Shown here: positions 10,201 through 18,223 of the stretch, piece after piece
Layout: the number at the start of each line of letters is the position of its first letter
Position numbering within the stretch: the first letter of the stretch is position 1
Assembly: GCA_022360175.1 (NCBI GenBank)
Contig: JAKSDI010000052.1
Location: 1 to 49,114, forward strand
DNA length: 49,114 nt
DNA from: Chitinophagales bacterium
Lineage (GTDB): Bacteria; Bacteroidota; Bacteroidia; Chitinophagales; Saprospiraceae
Direction of reading: 5' to 3'
Made by a program: the position numbers and the translations under genes
Notes under the pieces: generated by a model
Told to the model about the DNA's origin: nothing
The model's database searches: none
What the model saw: the letters and a program-made list of their open reading frames with translations, nothing else

Positions 10201-10765
10201 GCAACGAGATGATATCCTTCAGGCGAAAGCTGATTTGGAAGAAACCATCAAAGAAATAGAAGAAACAGCTACTGTCCAATTTATAGAATCATTTGAAAAG
10301 GCCCGTCTTTATTTTATTGACGTCTTTCGAAGCCTTTTCACAGAAGATGATACTTGTGATTTGTTGTTGCTTGAACCGGAGAACCCTCTTGAATCTAAAA
10401 TAGAAATTGTCGCAAAGCCTAAAGGTAAACGCCCACAGACAATCAGCCAATTATCAGGTGGTGAAAAAACATTAACGGCTACAGCATTGCTTTTTGCTTT
10501 GTATCTACTTAAACCAGCTCCTTTCTGTATATTTGATGAAGTAGATGCTCCACTGGATGATGCCAATATTGAGAAGTTTAACCGCATTATTAAAAAATTC
10601 TCAACAGACTCTCAGTTTATTATCGTGACGCATAATAAACTCACTATGGCTGCTGTTGATACTATCTATGGAGTGTATATGGCTGAGCAGGGAGTATCTG
10701 GTGTGAGTGCTGTTGATTTCCGTGATTTTGAAGAAACAGGAGCGTTTAAAGCAATTAATAATTAG
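7205..10765 (+). CDS. smc: chromosome segregation protein SMC
   Basis: A 1186-residue cytosolic ATPase of the SMC family, which organises and segregates chromosomes with ScpA/ScpB. The N-terminal head starts MRLKQLEIKGFKSFAN and carries Walker A GPNGSGKSN (31-39). A long coiled coil (about 165-500) leads to the hinge (roughly 505-660, starting near EGFPESIRFLS), and a second coiled coil returns to the C-terminal head with signature LSGGEKTLTA (from 1083) and Walker B FCIFDEVDAPLDD (from 1107; D1111, E1112). Length and order are normal. ATG 7205 is preferred over TTG 7196 because it directly precedes the conserved MRLKxLEIKGFKSF start. ScpA/ScpB are not in the window. Confidence 0.96.
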   Translation: MRLKQLEIKGFKSFANETVINFSEDVIGIVGPNGSGKSNIVDAIRWVLGEQKSRELRLDSMSSVIFNGTKKRKAGGLASVSLTFENTKNLLPTEYHTLTITRMLYRSGESEYRLNGVTCRLKDITSLFLDTGIGSNSYAIIALGMVDDILSDKDNSRRKMFEQAAGISKYKVRKRETLNKLKSTTTDLERVEDLLFEIDGNLKSLEKQAKRTKKYFELKEKYKQLSTDLAILKVSSLKNKQNEVRAKLQTEEDRYRQLEVDSNKAEATLEKERKANLDKEKALSDRQRELNSLVGNLRGMENDKRMLEQRQQFQQENTTKLSRDIEAARSRILQLEQDIEHYRQELNAEKRIEAEFENALDEAEEQQAKIKESHGALKAGLDEVVKEQQQLERQAFELEKHKAINANQIEGLEQDLKRSKDSIANRKEEVVSLNDKMNALEAETKQKSEAIEAMEKAEEDRQVQLEHAEQDLEALNKKRTTVNRSLDAQRNEYKLTKSMVENLEGFPESIRFLSTTKSPEWNKDTPLLSDLIYVKEEYRVAIENYLEPYLNYYVVEDLEAAYRAIQLLSKTQKGKANFFLLSAFKDYVAPMALLPDTLQAIDLVETDSSYRNLCAHLLENVLITNKDDIQGQLQDGNYTLLSRSGRFIQRKYSVSGGSIGLFEGKKIGRKKNLEVLDSNIRKLEREENRLSTDFFNLKAIIENLKAQRTPAQIQNTRNELNRLLQEKASLSARLENFENFIQDAVNNQQQIQDRIKKLQEQNEEIERGLKDKNIQVQAVKDRIANTDISYRQVAEQLSAVSTAFNEKNIQFIRQQNKVGALQRELSFREKQLQESKTSIISNEQSLQRTQAEIKQLQDQVDALTEKLQTAYEERKQYSSLLSEAEQAYFQARGGINELEDRLRKLNKQRQDAQILVNNLKDKANDVKYEISAVAQRLRIEFNVDINDIINKEPETDIPVEEIEVKVDRLRSRLENYGEINPMAVEAYDEMKERYDNITTQRDDILQAKADLEETIKEIEETATVQFIESFEKARLYFIDVFRSLFTEDDTCDLLLLEPENPLESKIEIVAKPKGKRPQTISQLSGGEKTLTATALLFALYLLKPAPFCIFDEVDAPLDDANIEKFNRIIKKFSTDSQFIIVTHNKLTMAAVDTIYGVYMAEQGVSGVSAVDFRDFEETGAFKAINN

Positions 10766-10880
10766 CAGCGCAATGATGGAGATATCTATGATGTAATAGC
10801 GGCCTCTCGCGTTTATATGCAAACCAACTTGACTCCTGATTTTTGTGTTCACTTACTTAGAAATGCCAGCATAACCTCTC

Positions 10881-11068
10881 CTAGAACGTATTTAAACTTA
10901 TATAACCTTCCCCCTCAGCCTTGCGGGCAGCTCTCCCGAGGGAGCACAGCACCTATACCCCTTTGGATGCTTGCGCTAAAGCTTCAGCGTCAGAGTAAGG
11001 GGGCGGCTGAAAGCCGGGGGAGGAGTAAATATTAAGGTGCTAAAAAGGTGATTTAATGTCCTGTTTTT
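10881..11068 (+). repeat. dispersed structured repeat, copy 1
   Basis: About 190 bp in the smc-DUF5686 gap, found again in inverted orientation at 21082-21273 and as a degraded partial copy at 18087-18160. Shared landmarks are TTTAAACTTATA, CCCCCTCAGCC, GAGGGAGCACAGCAC, GGATGCTTGCGCTAAAGC, AAAGCCGGGGGA and CTAAAAAG. Self-complementary parts: CTCCC/GGGAG (10933-10943), CGGCT-GAA-AGCCG (11004-11016), and an outer CCCCC/GGGGG pairing that encloses the GC-rich core. The core is much more GC-rich than its surroundings. It could be a non-autonomous mobile element, a REP-like sequence or a structured RNA. Confidence 0.75.
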
Positions 11069-11254
11069 TAGTGCTTCAATAAGAAAAATTTAAACCACTT
11101 CATGTTCTTAAATATCTTTGATCTTTCTTTTATTTTTTCATCATGCTAATCCAATAATTTTGTTTTATAACATAGTGTTCACTAATGTTATGTTTTTTAT
11201 AAAAATGGCACGTTTTTTAAGAAAACTGTTATCAAAAACATAAACTTTTTAAAT

Positions 11255-11302
11255 ATGGCATCACAAGTGTATCCATGCACGTTATTATGCCGTCACAAGT
11301 GT
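11255..11302 (+). promoter_or_regulatory. paired direct repeats upstream of DUF5686 gene
   Basis: TCACAAGTGT occurs at 11261-11270 and again at 11293-11302, each within a longer match (ATGGCATCACAAGTGT and ATGCCGTCACAAGTGT). The repeats are exactly 32 bp apart, about three helical turns, and the second ends 23 bp before the start codon. This spacing suggests a same-face protein-binding site; no regulator is identified. Confidence 0.35.
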
Positions 11303-11325
11303 GAGAACAAAGCCCGATAAGACAA

Positions 11326-13845
11326 ATGACTTTAACACCACAGTTTAAATTAAGCTCAACAAGAATACTAACCACACTGCTATTCTTATTTTGCAACCTC
11401 TATTTTTTACAGGCACAAGTAATTACTGGCCGCATTACAAATGAATTTAGCGAACCAGTACCTTTTGCTAATATCTATGTTACTCAATTACAGACAGGTA
11501 CAACCAGTGATGGAGAGGGGTATTATACCTTACCTCTTGATGTGGAAGGAGAGTATAATCTGGTATTTTCCAGCCTTGGATACGAAAGTATCTCTGAACG
11601 AGTCTTACTAACAAGTGATACCGCCTGGGTAAGTATCCGTTTAAGTACTTCTGCTGTAGAGCTACAGGAAATTGTTGTAAATGCGAGTGACAAAGACCCT
11701 GCTTTTGGCATCATCAAGAATGTTATAGAGCACAAGGAACGCCAGCTTAAAGCGGCTAAAAGTTATAAGACAAAGGTTTATCTTAAAGCAGTAGAAGAAA
11801 CAGAAAGACAGGAAAAACTAAAAGCAGAGCCGCAGAAAGCAGAAGTAGATATCTCTGTTCCGAATGCGGACCCATTTGCCGAACAGGCAGCAGCAAATCA
11901 GGAGTTGCTACAAAACCTGAATATGGTAGAAATGGAAGCCACCCTGAACTACCAATATCCAAGAAGCTATAAAGAAGAGCGTACTGCTTATCAGACGTAT
12001 GGGCATACAAAAGGACTATTCATACCCGTTTTTGCTCAAACCGATTTTAATTTCTATCGTAATCTGGTTCACCTTCCAGGTATATCAGATGCTCCTGTAA
12101 TTTCTCCACTTAGCAATAATGCTATTCTTTCCTACAAGTACAAATTGATAGAAAGCAAGTATATCGATGGGGAATTTATCAGCCAAATCAAAGTAATACC
12201 CAGAAAGGAAGGTAACTCTACTGTAAAAGGCACTATTTGGATCAATGAAGAACAATGGACCATCCATAAACTGGAACTGGATTTACCTGTGGGAACTTTA
12301 TTGATAGCTGATGATTTTCGTATAGAACAATCTTATACTCAAATACAGGACAGCTTGTGGATCGTAGACCGGCTGGCATTTCATTATACGAATAAACGCG
12401 GTAAGAAGAAAAGTTTCAAGGCTTCTACTATTCTGAGTTATTCCAACTACGAGCATAACTACAATTTTCCCGATAAGTTTTTTGGCAATGAAGTATCTGT
12501 GACTACCCAGGAAGCTTATGAGCGTGACGGTACTTATTGGGCAGGTACTCGTACAGAAAAATTGGCAGAACGTGAGGCTAAAATGGTACATCTAAGGGAT
12601 AGTATTCGCAAAGTGCATAATAGCCCTGAGTTTAAAGATAGTATAGAACATCTCTTCAACCGTATTAGCCTTCTGGAAGTAGCATGGGATGGGGTTGGAT
12701 TTCGTGACTGGAGAGACGAGTCCTATGTTTATGTAGGAGCATTGGCATCCATGATAGATTTTAGCCCGGTAGGAGGCTGGAGAGTAGGCCCTTATTTGTC
12801 CCGCTTCAAGCGTTATCAGAATGGAAGGATATGGAGCAATTCAGGGACGATTGATATAGGACTGCGCAATGGAGATATACAAGGAAACTTCAGCTCCTGG
12901 TTCCGATATGATCCCTTCCGTTTAGGAGATATTTCTATGAGTGGAGGGCGTTCCTTTGAATCTGTCAATCAATATGACGCCTATCTGAATTTGCTACGCC
13001 CCAGCAATTATATCTTAAGAGATGCATTCCGTGTAAGACATCAGATAGAAATACTCAACGGCTTACATTTATTTTCTGAATTTGAAATAAATGACAGAAA
13101 GCCAATTACTGGTTATGATGTAGGCTCTATTATTGATGGGGTTATTACAGATGAGGATGAATTGCTGGATTTTGACCGTTATCAGGCCTTTATTTCTACC
13201 AATATTATTAGCTATACACCGGGGCAGCGTTATATGCGGGAACCTAACCGGAAAGTAATTTTAGGAAGCAAATGGCCTACCTTCAGCATTCAGCATCGCC
13301 GAGGTTGGGATAAGGCTTTAGGTAGTGATATTCGCTTTGATTATGTAGAAGCAGCTGTTGAGCAGGATATTATCTTTGGTGCCCTGGGCAATTCTCACTA
13401 CAGAGCTCAAATGGGACAGTTTATTAATACGGATGACCTTCGTTTTGTCGACTGGAAGCGTTTCCGCGAAAGCGATCCTATTCTTTATTCTCATCCATTG
13501 AAGTCTTTCCAAATGCTGGATACTTCATTATCTACCACAAACCTTCATTTTGAATTCCATTATATCCACCACTTCAATGGTGCAATCATCAATAATATTC
13601 CTTTGCTGAAAAAGACAAGGATTAAGACGGTAGCAGGAGGTGGATTCCTTTGGTTGCAAGATGGTAATTACCGCCACCAGGAACTCTTTGCAGGCCTGGA
13701 GCGTGTGTTCAAACTAGGGCCACGCCGTCGCCTTCGTGTAGGTGTCTTTGGTGTCTTTGCAGATGGCAATAACCGTAAACCTGACCAGTCTTTTAAAATC
13801 AGCTTTGACTTGATTGACGTTTGGAAGCGAGATTGGAGTTTTTAA
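11326..13845 (+). CDS. DUF5686 / carboxypeptidase-like regulatory domain outer-membrane protein
   Basis: An 839-residue exported protein. A signal peptide ends near FLQAQ (about residue 30). A carboxypeptidase-regulatory-like beta-sandwich (ITGRITNEFSEPVPFANIYV, then GYYTLPL and SSLGYES) covers about residues 31-117. The rest is a long DUF5686 region with alternating aromatic strands ending in WKRDWSF, a terminal Phe as in outer-membrane barrels. These proteins are common in Bacteroidota and are predicted surface or outer-membrane proteins of unknown function; no TonB box or plug is visible, so it is not a SusC-like transporter. It is a single gene after a long intergenic region carrying possible operator repeats. 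Confidence 0.8.
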   Translation: MTLTPQFKLSSTRILTTLLFLFCNLYFLQAQVITGRITNEFSEPVPFANIYVTQLQTGTTSDGEGYYTLPLDVEGEYNLVFSSLGYESISERVLLTSDTAWVSIRLSTSAVELQEIVVNASDKDPAFGIIKNVIEHKERQLKAAKSYKTKVYLKAVEETERQEKLKAEPQKAEVDISVPNADPFAEQAAANQELLQNLNMVEMEATLNYQYPRSYKEERTAYQTYGHTKGLFIPVFAQTDFNFYRNLVHLPGISDAPVISPLSNNAILSYKYKLIESKYIDGEFISQIKVIPRKEGNSTVKGTIWINEEQWTIHKLELDLPVGTLLIADDFRIEQSYTQIQDSLWIVDRLAFHYTNKRGKKKSFKASTILSYSNYEHNYNFPDKFFGNEVSVTTQEAYERDGTYWAGTRTEKLAEREAKMVHLRDSIRKVHNSPEFKDSIEHLFNRISLLEVAWDGVGFRDWRDESYVYVGALASMIDFSPVGGWRVGPYLSRFKRYQNGRIWSNSGTIDIGLRNGDIQGNFSSWFRYDPFRLGDISMSGGRSFESVNQYDAYLNLLRPSNYILRDAFRVRHQIEILNGLHLFSEFEINDRKPITGYDVGSIIDGVITDEDELLDFDRYQAFISTNIISYTPGQRYMREPNRKVILGSKWPTFSIQHRRGWDKALGSDIRFDYVEAAVEQDIIFGALGNSHYRAQMGQFINTDDLRFVDWKRFRESDPILYSHPLKSFQMLDTSLSTTNLHFEFHYIHHFNGAIINNIPLLKKTRIKTVAGGGFLWLQDGNYRHQELFAGLERVFKLGPRRRLRVGVFGVFADGNNRKPDQSFKISFDLIDVWKRDWSF

Positions 13846-13952
13846 TATGTGAGTGGAGAACAAAAGATTGATTTTTGTAAATTAGGGATAGTCAAACTAC
13901 TAAGGTGAAGACATAAAGTCATCATTTTAGTTGTTATGAATATAAAATCTCT

Positions 13953-14825
13953 ATGATGCGCACACTCCACTTTTTCATTGTTTATGGTTTATGTTTAATT
14001 ATTCTTTCTTGTAATCCTGCCAGGCAAAATACCTTAGATGGGATCTGGTATTTGGAACTTCAAGGGGCTGGTTTTCTACCTTATCTAGAAGAGGTAGAGT
14101 TGCCAAGTTCAGATGAAACTTTTTTTGAATGGGCAAAATCTTCCCCCATTAAACTGAATTTTGGTTATCCTTTTTCTTTTGTAGAAATAGAAAATAATCA
14201 AGGAATATGGAATCCAGGAAGCTTTTTTCTGAATGGTTGGGCATTTTCAGTTGATCCCAAGCTTAAGCGCTTGCATTTTTCTTCAGATAATGAAGACCAA
14301 TATTTCATATACAATATTATAGATGATACCCTGAAACTGATTTTTAATGATGGTACATATCAAAGTGTAATGTTCATAGGGCATAAGATTGAAGAAGAAA
14401 GCAGGAATGAAAAATTAGAATTTTTAGCTAGTGCACCATTCCAAGATAGAATGGAGCTTCCGAGTATCCGAGATAGTTTATTAGGAAAAATATCTTTTAC
14501 TATAGATAAAGAAAGTTTGATATTGTTTACTAGAAAGTATGCGAAATATGAAAACGCTCATAGATGGAAGCGATATAAGCTAATAAGTATTAGAGATCAA
14601 CATCTAGGATTAGGAGGATTGTCTCGTTTGCATCGATATGCAGTTAAGGCAGATAAAAAAATCTTCATTTTTTCTCAAAGAGAATTTTTAGATGATTTTA
14701 TTACTGAACTTAAAGAAGCAGGTTTTTCCCAAAGCGAAAATATTTTCATTTGTTATGAAGATACTTTGAACACAATAAATTCTTTGCACTATATACCACT
14801 CAATCAGATAATCAATGAAGAGTGA
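13953..14825 (+). CDS. hypothetical lipoprotein
   Basis: A 290-residue protein that I do not recognise. The N-terminus (FIVYGLCLIILSC) is a lipoprotein signal peptide with lipobox ILSC (C20). NTLDGIWYLELQGAGF follows, resembling the start of a lipocalin-like strand pattern (DGxWyl) seen in many small Bacteroidota lipoproteins. The C-terminal half is mixed helix/strand with no motif I can name. The gene is AT-rich and stands alone between the DUF5686 and phosphopantetheinyl transferase genes (gaps of 107 and 143 bp). Confidence 0.6.
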   Translation: MMRTLHFFIVYGLCLIILSCNPARQNTLDGIWYLELQGAGFLPYLEEVELPSSDETFFEWAKSSPIKLNFGYPFSFVEIENNQGIWNPGSFFLNGWAFSVDPKLKRLHFSSDNEDQYFIYNIIDDTLKLIFNDGTYQSVMFIGHKIEEESRNEKLEFLASAPFQDRMELPSIRDSLLGKISFTIDKESLILFTRKYAKYENAHRWKRYKLISIRDQHLGLGGLSRLHRYAVKADKKIFIFSQREFLDDFITELKEAGFSQSENIFICYEDTLNTINSLHYIPLNQIINEE

Positions 14826-14968
14826 CATGTGAGATTATGAGATCTGGTAGGCCGTTATTCCAGCCATAACTTTACAGTAGGCTTATTAACGCTCACTTTG
14901 ATACCTAGTTATTTTACCGAATGAATAATAGTTATATTTTGTATCAAAATGAATAATCTAATCTCTAC

Positions 14969-15625
14969 ATGGTATATATCCAATACGCTAGACTGGAAGA
15001 GATAATGGCAGATGATCCATATCAAAAATTATTACAAAGGGTTCCTGGTTTAATACGACAAAAAGTAGAAGGCTTTAGTTTTAAGCGAGATGCCCAAATG
15101 TCGCTGATAGGAAAGCTTTTACTTCAAAAGGGATTAGAGCTGTTTAATTATTCAACAGAAGCAGTAATGGAAACTATTCAATACACCAATTATGGCAGGC
15201 CTTATTTTTCTTTACCTGTAGATTTTAATCTTTCGCATTCCGGAGAGTATGTAGTTTGTGCCATAACTAATAGAGGGAAAATTGGTGTAGACATCGAAAA
15301 GATTAGAGCCATTTCTTTGAAAGGGTTTAAAAGGTATATGACAGATTCGGAATGGAGCCGAATACAAACATCATCCAATTCTGAGGAAGCGTTTTTTACC
15401 TTCTGGACACAAAAAGAAGCCGTATTAAAGGCAAGTGGAGAAGGACTGAATGTGTCTTTGCAGGAAGTGCATTTGAAAAAAAATAGTGCAAGCGTTAAAG
15501 ATAAAGAGTGGCAGCTTCACAAAATCAATATTGATCCCGAATACTCATGCCATTGGAGTATTGGAGCTAAGCAGAGAAATTGGGATATGCTTATTGAGGA
15601 AGTAGGCCTCCACTCTTTATTTTAA
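14969..15625 (+). CDS. 4'-phosphopantetheinyl transferase superfamily protein
   Basis: A 218-residue Sfp-type transferase that would move the phosphopantetheine arm from CoA onto a carrier-protein serine. The family signatures are in order: FNLSHSG (CoA contact), IGVDIEKIR (Mg-binding Asp and Glu) and FFTFWTQKEAVLKASGEGL (W-x-x-KEA helix). Length is typical of the Sfp/Gsp class. No carrier protein, NRPS or PKS gene lies nearby, so the partner may be fatty-acid ACP or a remote pathway. The 3' end is convergent with the next gene, only 6 bp away, with no terminator hairpin between. Confidence 0.9.
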   Translation: MVYIQYARLEEIMADDPYQKLLQRVPGLIRQKVEGFSFKRDAQMSLIGKLLLQKGLELFNYSTEAVMETIQYTNYGRPYFSLPVDFNLSHSGEYVVCAITNRGKIGVDIEKIRAISLKGFKRYMTDSEWSRIQTSSNSEEAFFTFWTQKEAVLKASGEGLNVSLQEVHLKKNSASVKDKEWQLHKINIDPEYSCHWSIGAKQRNWDMLIEEVGLHSLF

Positions 15626-15631
15626 ACAACT

Positions 15632-16738
15632 TCATTGTTTTTTACTGAAATCCAACAATTCTTTTGCCGACAAATTTTTAGCGATAATCTTCCCTTTTTC
15701 ATCAATTAAAAAGTTGGTAGGCAGACTAACTACCTGATATAATTCATCAATCTTTGACTGGCCAGCCCAGGACTGTAACCAGGGTAATTCATCTTTTTTT
15801 ACGGCCATTCTCCATTTTTTTTCTTTTTGATCAGTGCTTATACTCCAAATACGGATACCATTCGTTTTTAATTGATCATAGGTTTCTTTTAGTACCTTAT
15901 TTTCTTTTCTACAGGGAAGACACCAGGAAGCCCAAAAATCGATGAACACCATTTGCCCCCTGAAATCTGATAACTTATGAGCGTGTTCGTTTTCATAAAC
16001 GCTTAGCTCAAATTCAGGAGCTTTACTACCTACCTGTAATTTTCTGGCAGCTACAATCATTTTTTGTAATCCCGCTGTAAATGGTGAATCTGGCCTATCC
16101 GACTCAAAGGTGTTATACCATGACTCTATATTGCTCAGATACTTATTAAAATCCAATGTGCGGATAATCGCATAAACGCCAAGAGAAGATCCCATACTGC
16201 TGATCTTTTTATCCAGCGTTTGAACAAACAATGCCTTATTTTCCTGATATTTTTTCTCAATCTGCGCTATTTGAGCCTCATCTTTCGTTTTCATAGCTTT
16301 TTTCAATTTAGGTTCCAAAGGCTTTAAATATTTTTCTTGCAATGCTTCAACTGTAATCATATAGTCCAGCAAATTATTGCTAGCGGTCGACCCTTCGATT
16401 TTAAAAGGAGATGCACTGTTTTTTAGATCAATATGAATTTGGATATGCTCGTCATGATCATTCACAAAAACAAGCCCTTTTCCCGACAACCATAATTTGT
16501 ATAGGTTGGGTGTTTTAGGTATCTCAAAGTGAAATGCTCCATCTTCTGTTAGCTCCAATTTTTTCTCAAATTGATATTTATTTGTTTCAAGATTATAAGT
16601 CCAAAGCTCTAGAGGATAACTTTTTCCTGGCAGGATTTGTCCTGATACTTCTGTTGTCTGAGCTGAAGTAACACAAGGAATTACGACCAGGAATAAGGTC
16701 AATTTGTAAAGAGCATGGACCAGGCTTGATTTTATCAT
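15632..16738 (-). CDS. TlpA/ResA-like thioredoxin-fold protein
   Basis: A 368-residue exported protein. A signal peptide ends near CVTSAQ. The N-terminal half has the DUF4369-like beta-sandwich pattern (TEVSGQILPGKSYPLELWTY) followed by helices (about 120-200). The C-terminal domain (from about 232, VGSKAPEFELS) is a TlpA-like thioredoxin fold with active site WASWCLPC (C273, C276) and cis-proline region SLPTNFLIDEKG. It probably acts as a periplasmic thiol-disulfide reductase, a common Bacteroidota architecture. It is divergent from the AraC-type regulator, with a palindrome-rich interval between them. Confidence 0.85.
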   Translation of the reverse strand: MIKSSLVHALYKLTLFLVVIPCVTSAQTTEVSGQILPGKSYPLELWTYNLETNKYQFEKKLELTEDGAFHFEIPKTPNLYKLWLSGKGLVFVNDHDEHIQIHIDLKNSASPFKIEGSTASNNLLDYMITVEALQEKYLKPLEPKLKKAMKTKDEAQIAQIEKKYQENKALFVQTLDKKISSMGSSLGVYAIIRTLDFNKYLSNIESWYNTFESDRPDSPFTAGLQKMIVAARKLQVGSKAPEFELSVYENEHAHKLSDFRGQMVFIDFWASWCLPCRKENKVLKETYDQLKTNGIRIWSISTDQKEKKWRMAVKKDELPWLQSWAGQSKIDELYQVVSLPTNFLIDEKGKIIAKNLSAKELLDFSKKQ

Positions 16739-16779
16739 TTTAAATAAGTTAGGTGATTAAATAAAATCAAACTTCAGGA

Positions 16780-16850
16780 TTGAAAGGCAACCATCGTTCC
16801 GAAATAGGAAATTCGGAATGCCCGAATTATCATCTCGGCATAGCTTTCAA
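16780..16850. promoter_or_regulatory. nested inverted repeats between thioredoxin and AraC-type genes
   Basis: The 71 bp segment is bounded by TTGAAAG (16780-16786) and CTTTCAA (16844-16850). Inside are TTCCGAA (16797-16803), TTCGGAA (16812-16818) and CCGAAT (16822-16827), giving two overlapping inverted repeats that share a half-site. It lies 42 bp from the minus-strand start codon and 101 bp from the plus-strand start codon, a position suited to an operator controlling one or both genes. It could also be a small structured repeat. Confidence 0.45.
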
Positions 16851-16950
16851 TGTGTTTTTGTGAAAACCAATCCAATTGAGCCTAAATTGGATGTGTCGTG
16901 TTTACCTTTAAACCTCATTTCTTCAATCTCATTAGCATTAAGAAGAATCT

Positions 16951-18045
16951 ATGCCTACATTCAATTTATTCGAAACCATAAGCTTTGCGCTGTTTTCTCA
17001 AACAGTCACTTATTGTTTGTTTCTGATGTTAAAACAAAGGCAGAAAGCAGATATTTTTTTGACGGGTTTTCTTGCTGTTTTAATCTTGATTGTAGTCAAC
17101 CTTTTTTTGAGAGACCGATGGTTAAATTTTCCAATTCCCTATTTTTATTTTGAATATGTAGCATTGCTGTCGTCGCTCCAGTTTTTGTATGTAAAAGGAG
17201 TAGTGAATCGTCATTTTAGGTTTGAAAGAACACAACTTCGTCATTTTACGGGCTTTGCAATTGTTGTAATTTCCAGATTATGCTTTTATTGGTTAACTGA
17301 TGATACAAAATATGTATTATTTGAAAAATACCTGGTTATCCCTCTTTTCATTTATTGCTACTACTACCTCTTTTTATCCATTCGAGAGATCAATCAATTC
17401 CATCATACCATCCTTTTGACACAATCTTCATTTGACAAATTCAATTTAAAATGGCTTAAATATGAACTGATCATTTTAGGATTTTACTTCGCAAGTTTAG
17501 GAGTGGAATCTATTGCTATTTTTGTAAACCTGGGGATGCTTTATGAATTTACAGTGCTGGTTTCTTTTTTGAGTATGCTGCTATTTGTAAATTTTCTCAT
17601 ATACAAGAGTTTGCAGACTCCCGTTGTAATTGGTGTATCAAAAGAAGATATTGAAATTGCACTAATCAAGAAAAACAAGTACAAAAACTCCAAGCTTTCA
17701 GTCGAAGAAAGTAAACAACTATTTGCAGGCCTGATCGCTTATATCGAAAAAGAAAAGCCTTATCGGCAGTTCATATTATCATTAGAAGAAATGGCCAGTC
17801 TGGTGAACCTGTCTCGTCCGATATTATCACAAGTCATCAATGAAAATGCCAACAAAAATTTCAATGATTTCATCAATCACTTTCGCATAGAAGAAGCAAA
17901 ACAATTGTTGGCGGATTCTCGTAAAAAGTTACTTATCAAAGAAGTGATGTACGAATGTGGGTTTCAGTCCTCTTCTACTTTTAATGCCGCATTTAAGAGG
18001 ATAACAGGCATGAGCCCTTCTGCTTACCAAAGGTCAAAACAGTAA
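16951..18045 (+). CDS. membrane-anchored AraC-family transcriptional regulator
   Basis: A 364-residue protein with about seven hydrophobic segments in residues 1-225 and an AraC/XylS-type helix-turn-helix at the C-terminus. The second HTH has the typical signature (IKEVMYECGFQSSSTFNAAF, then KRITGMSPSAYQ). The first HTH contains MASLVNLSRPILSQVINE. Such seven-TM AraC regulators are frequent in Bacteroidota and probably sense a membrane or extracellular signal. It is divergent from the thioredoxin-like gene, which may be its target. ATG 16951 opens directly into the first membrane segment. Confidence 0.85.
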   Translation: MPTFNLFETISFALFSQTVTYCLFLMLKQRQKADIFLTGFLAVLILIVVNLFLRDRWLNFPIPYFYFEYVALLSSLQFLYVKGVVNRHFRFERTQLRHFTGFAIVVISRLCFYWLTDDTKYVLFEKYLVIPLFIYCYYYLFLSIREINQFHHTILLTQSSFDKFNLKWLKYELIILGFYFASLGVESIAIFVNLGMLYEFTVLVSFLSMLLFVNFLIYKSLQTPVVIGVSKEDIEIALIKKNKYKNSKLSVEESKQLFAGLIAYIEKEKPYRQFILSLEEMASLVNLSRPILSQVINENANKNFNDFINHFRIEEAKQLLADSRKKLLIKEVMYECGFQSSSTFNAAFKRITGMSPSAYQRSKQ

Positions 18046-18086
18046 AGCCATAAGCAGTGAGATCAGGAAGTACAAATAGAGAGAGT

Positions 18087-18160
18087 AATATAGATGTTGT
18101 GCTTCCTTGGGAGAGCTGTCTGCAGGACAGAGAAAGATATTCTGTAAGTTTAAACTACTT
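18087..18160 (-). repeat. degraded partial copy (copy 3) of the dispersed repeat
   Basis: Read on the minus strand, TTTAAACTTACAGAATATC, CAGACAGCTCTCCCAAGGA and AGCACAACATC line up with TTTAAACTTATATAACCTTC, GGGCAGCTCTCCCGAGGGA and AGCACAGCACC in copy 1. Only about half the element remains and it has many substitutions. It lies between the AraC-type gene and the promoter of the next gene. Confidence 0.5.
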
Positions 18161-18167
18161 CAATGTA

Positions 18168-18198
18168 TTGTTAATTTATGCCTGCTTTTGTAAATTTG
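18168..18198 (+). promoter_or_regulatory. Bacteroidota-type promoter for the 18224 gene
   Basis: TTG (18168-18170) is followed after 20 bases by TAAATTTG (18191-18198), a good match to the TTG/TAnnTTTG consensus. Transcription would start near 18204, about 20 nt before the ATG. Confidence 0.55.
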
Positions 18199-18223
18199 GG
18201 CTTTTAAAATTAAAACGTGCTCA

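Larger units (their letters stand above)
10766..11325. other. long intergenic region between smc and DUF5686 gene
   Basis: This 560 bp gap holds repeat copy 1 and then a very AT-rich stretch (11069-11250). At its 3' side two direct repeats lie close to the next start codon. I see no tRNA, no convincing small gene and no clear terminator for smc. An open frame across the repeat is treated as spurious. Confidence 0.6.

Noticed and set aside
9848-10279. Minus-strand frame of 143 codons inside smc
   Set aside because: It is antisense to the coiled coil of SMC, with composition expected from the complement of helix-coding DNA.
10817-11035. Open frame of 72 codons on the plus strand with an ATG
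   Set aside because: It runs through the dispersed repeat, its peptide has no recognisable pattern, and the frame would not be preserved in copy 2, where equivalent bases differ by small insertions.
14969-15625. Phosphopantetheinyl transferase as a sign of a biosynthetic cluster
   Set aside because: No carrier protein, NRPS, PKS or flexirubin-type genes are adjacent, so a cluster cannot be claimed.
16818-17153. Open frame of 111 codons overlapping the start of the AraC-type gene
   Set aside because: It is in a different frame from the clear membrane-plus-HTH protein and starts inside the palindromic intergenic segment.
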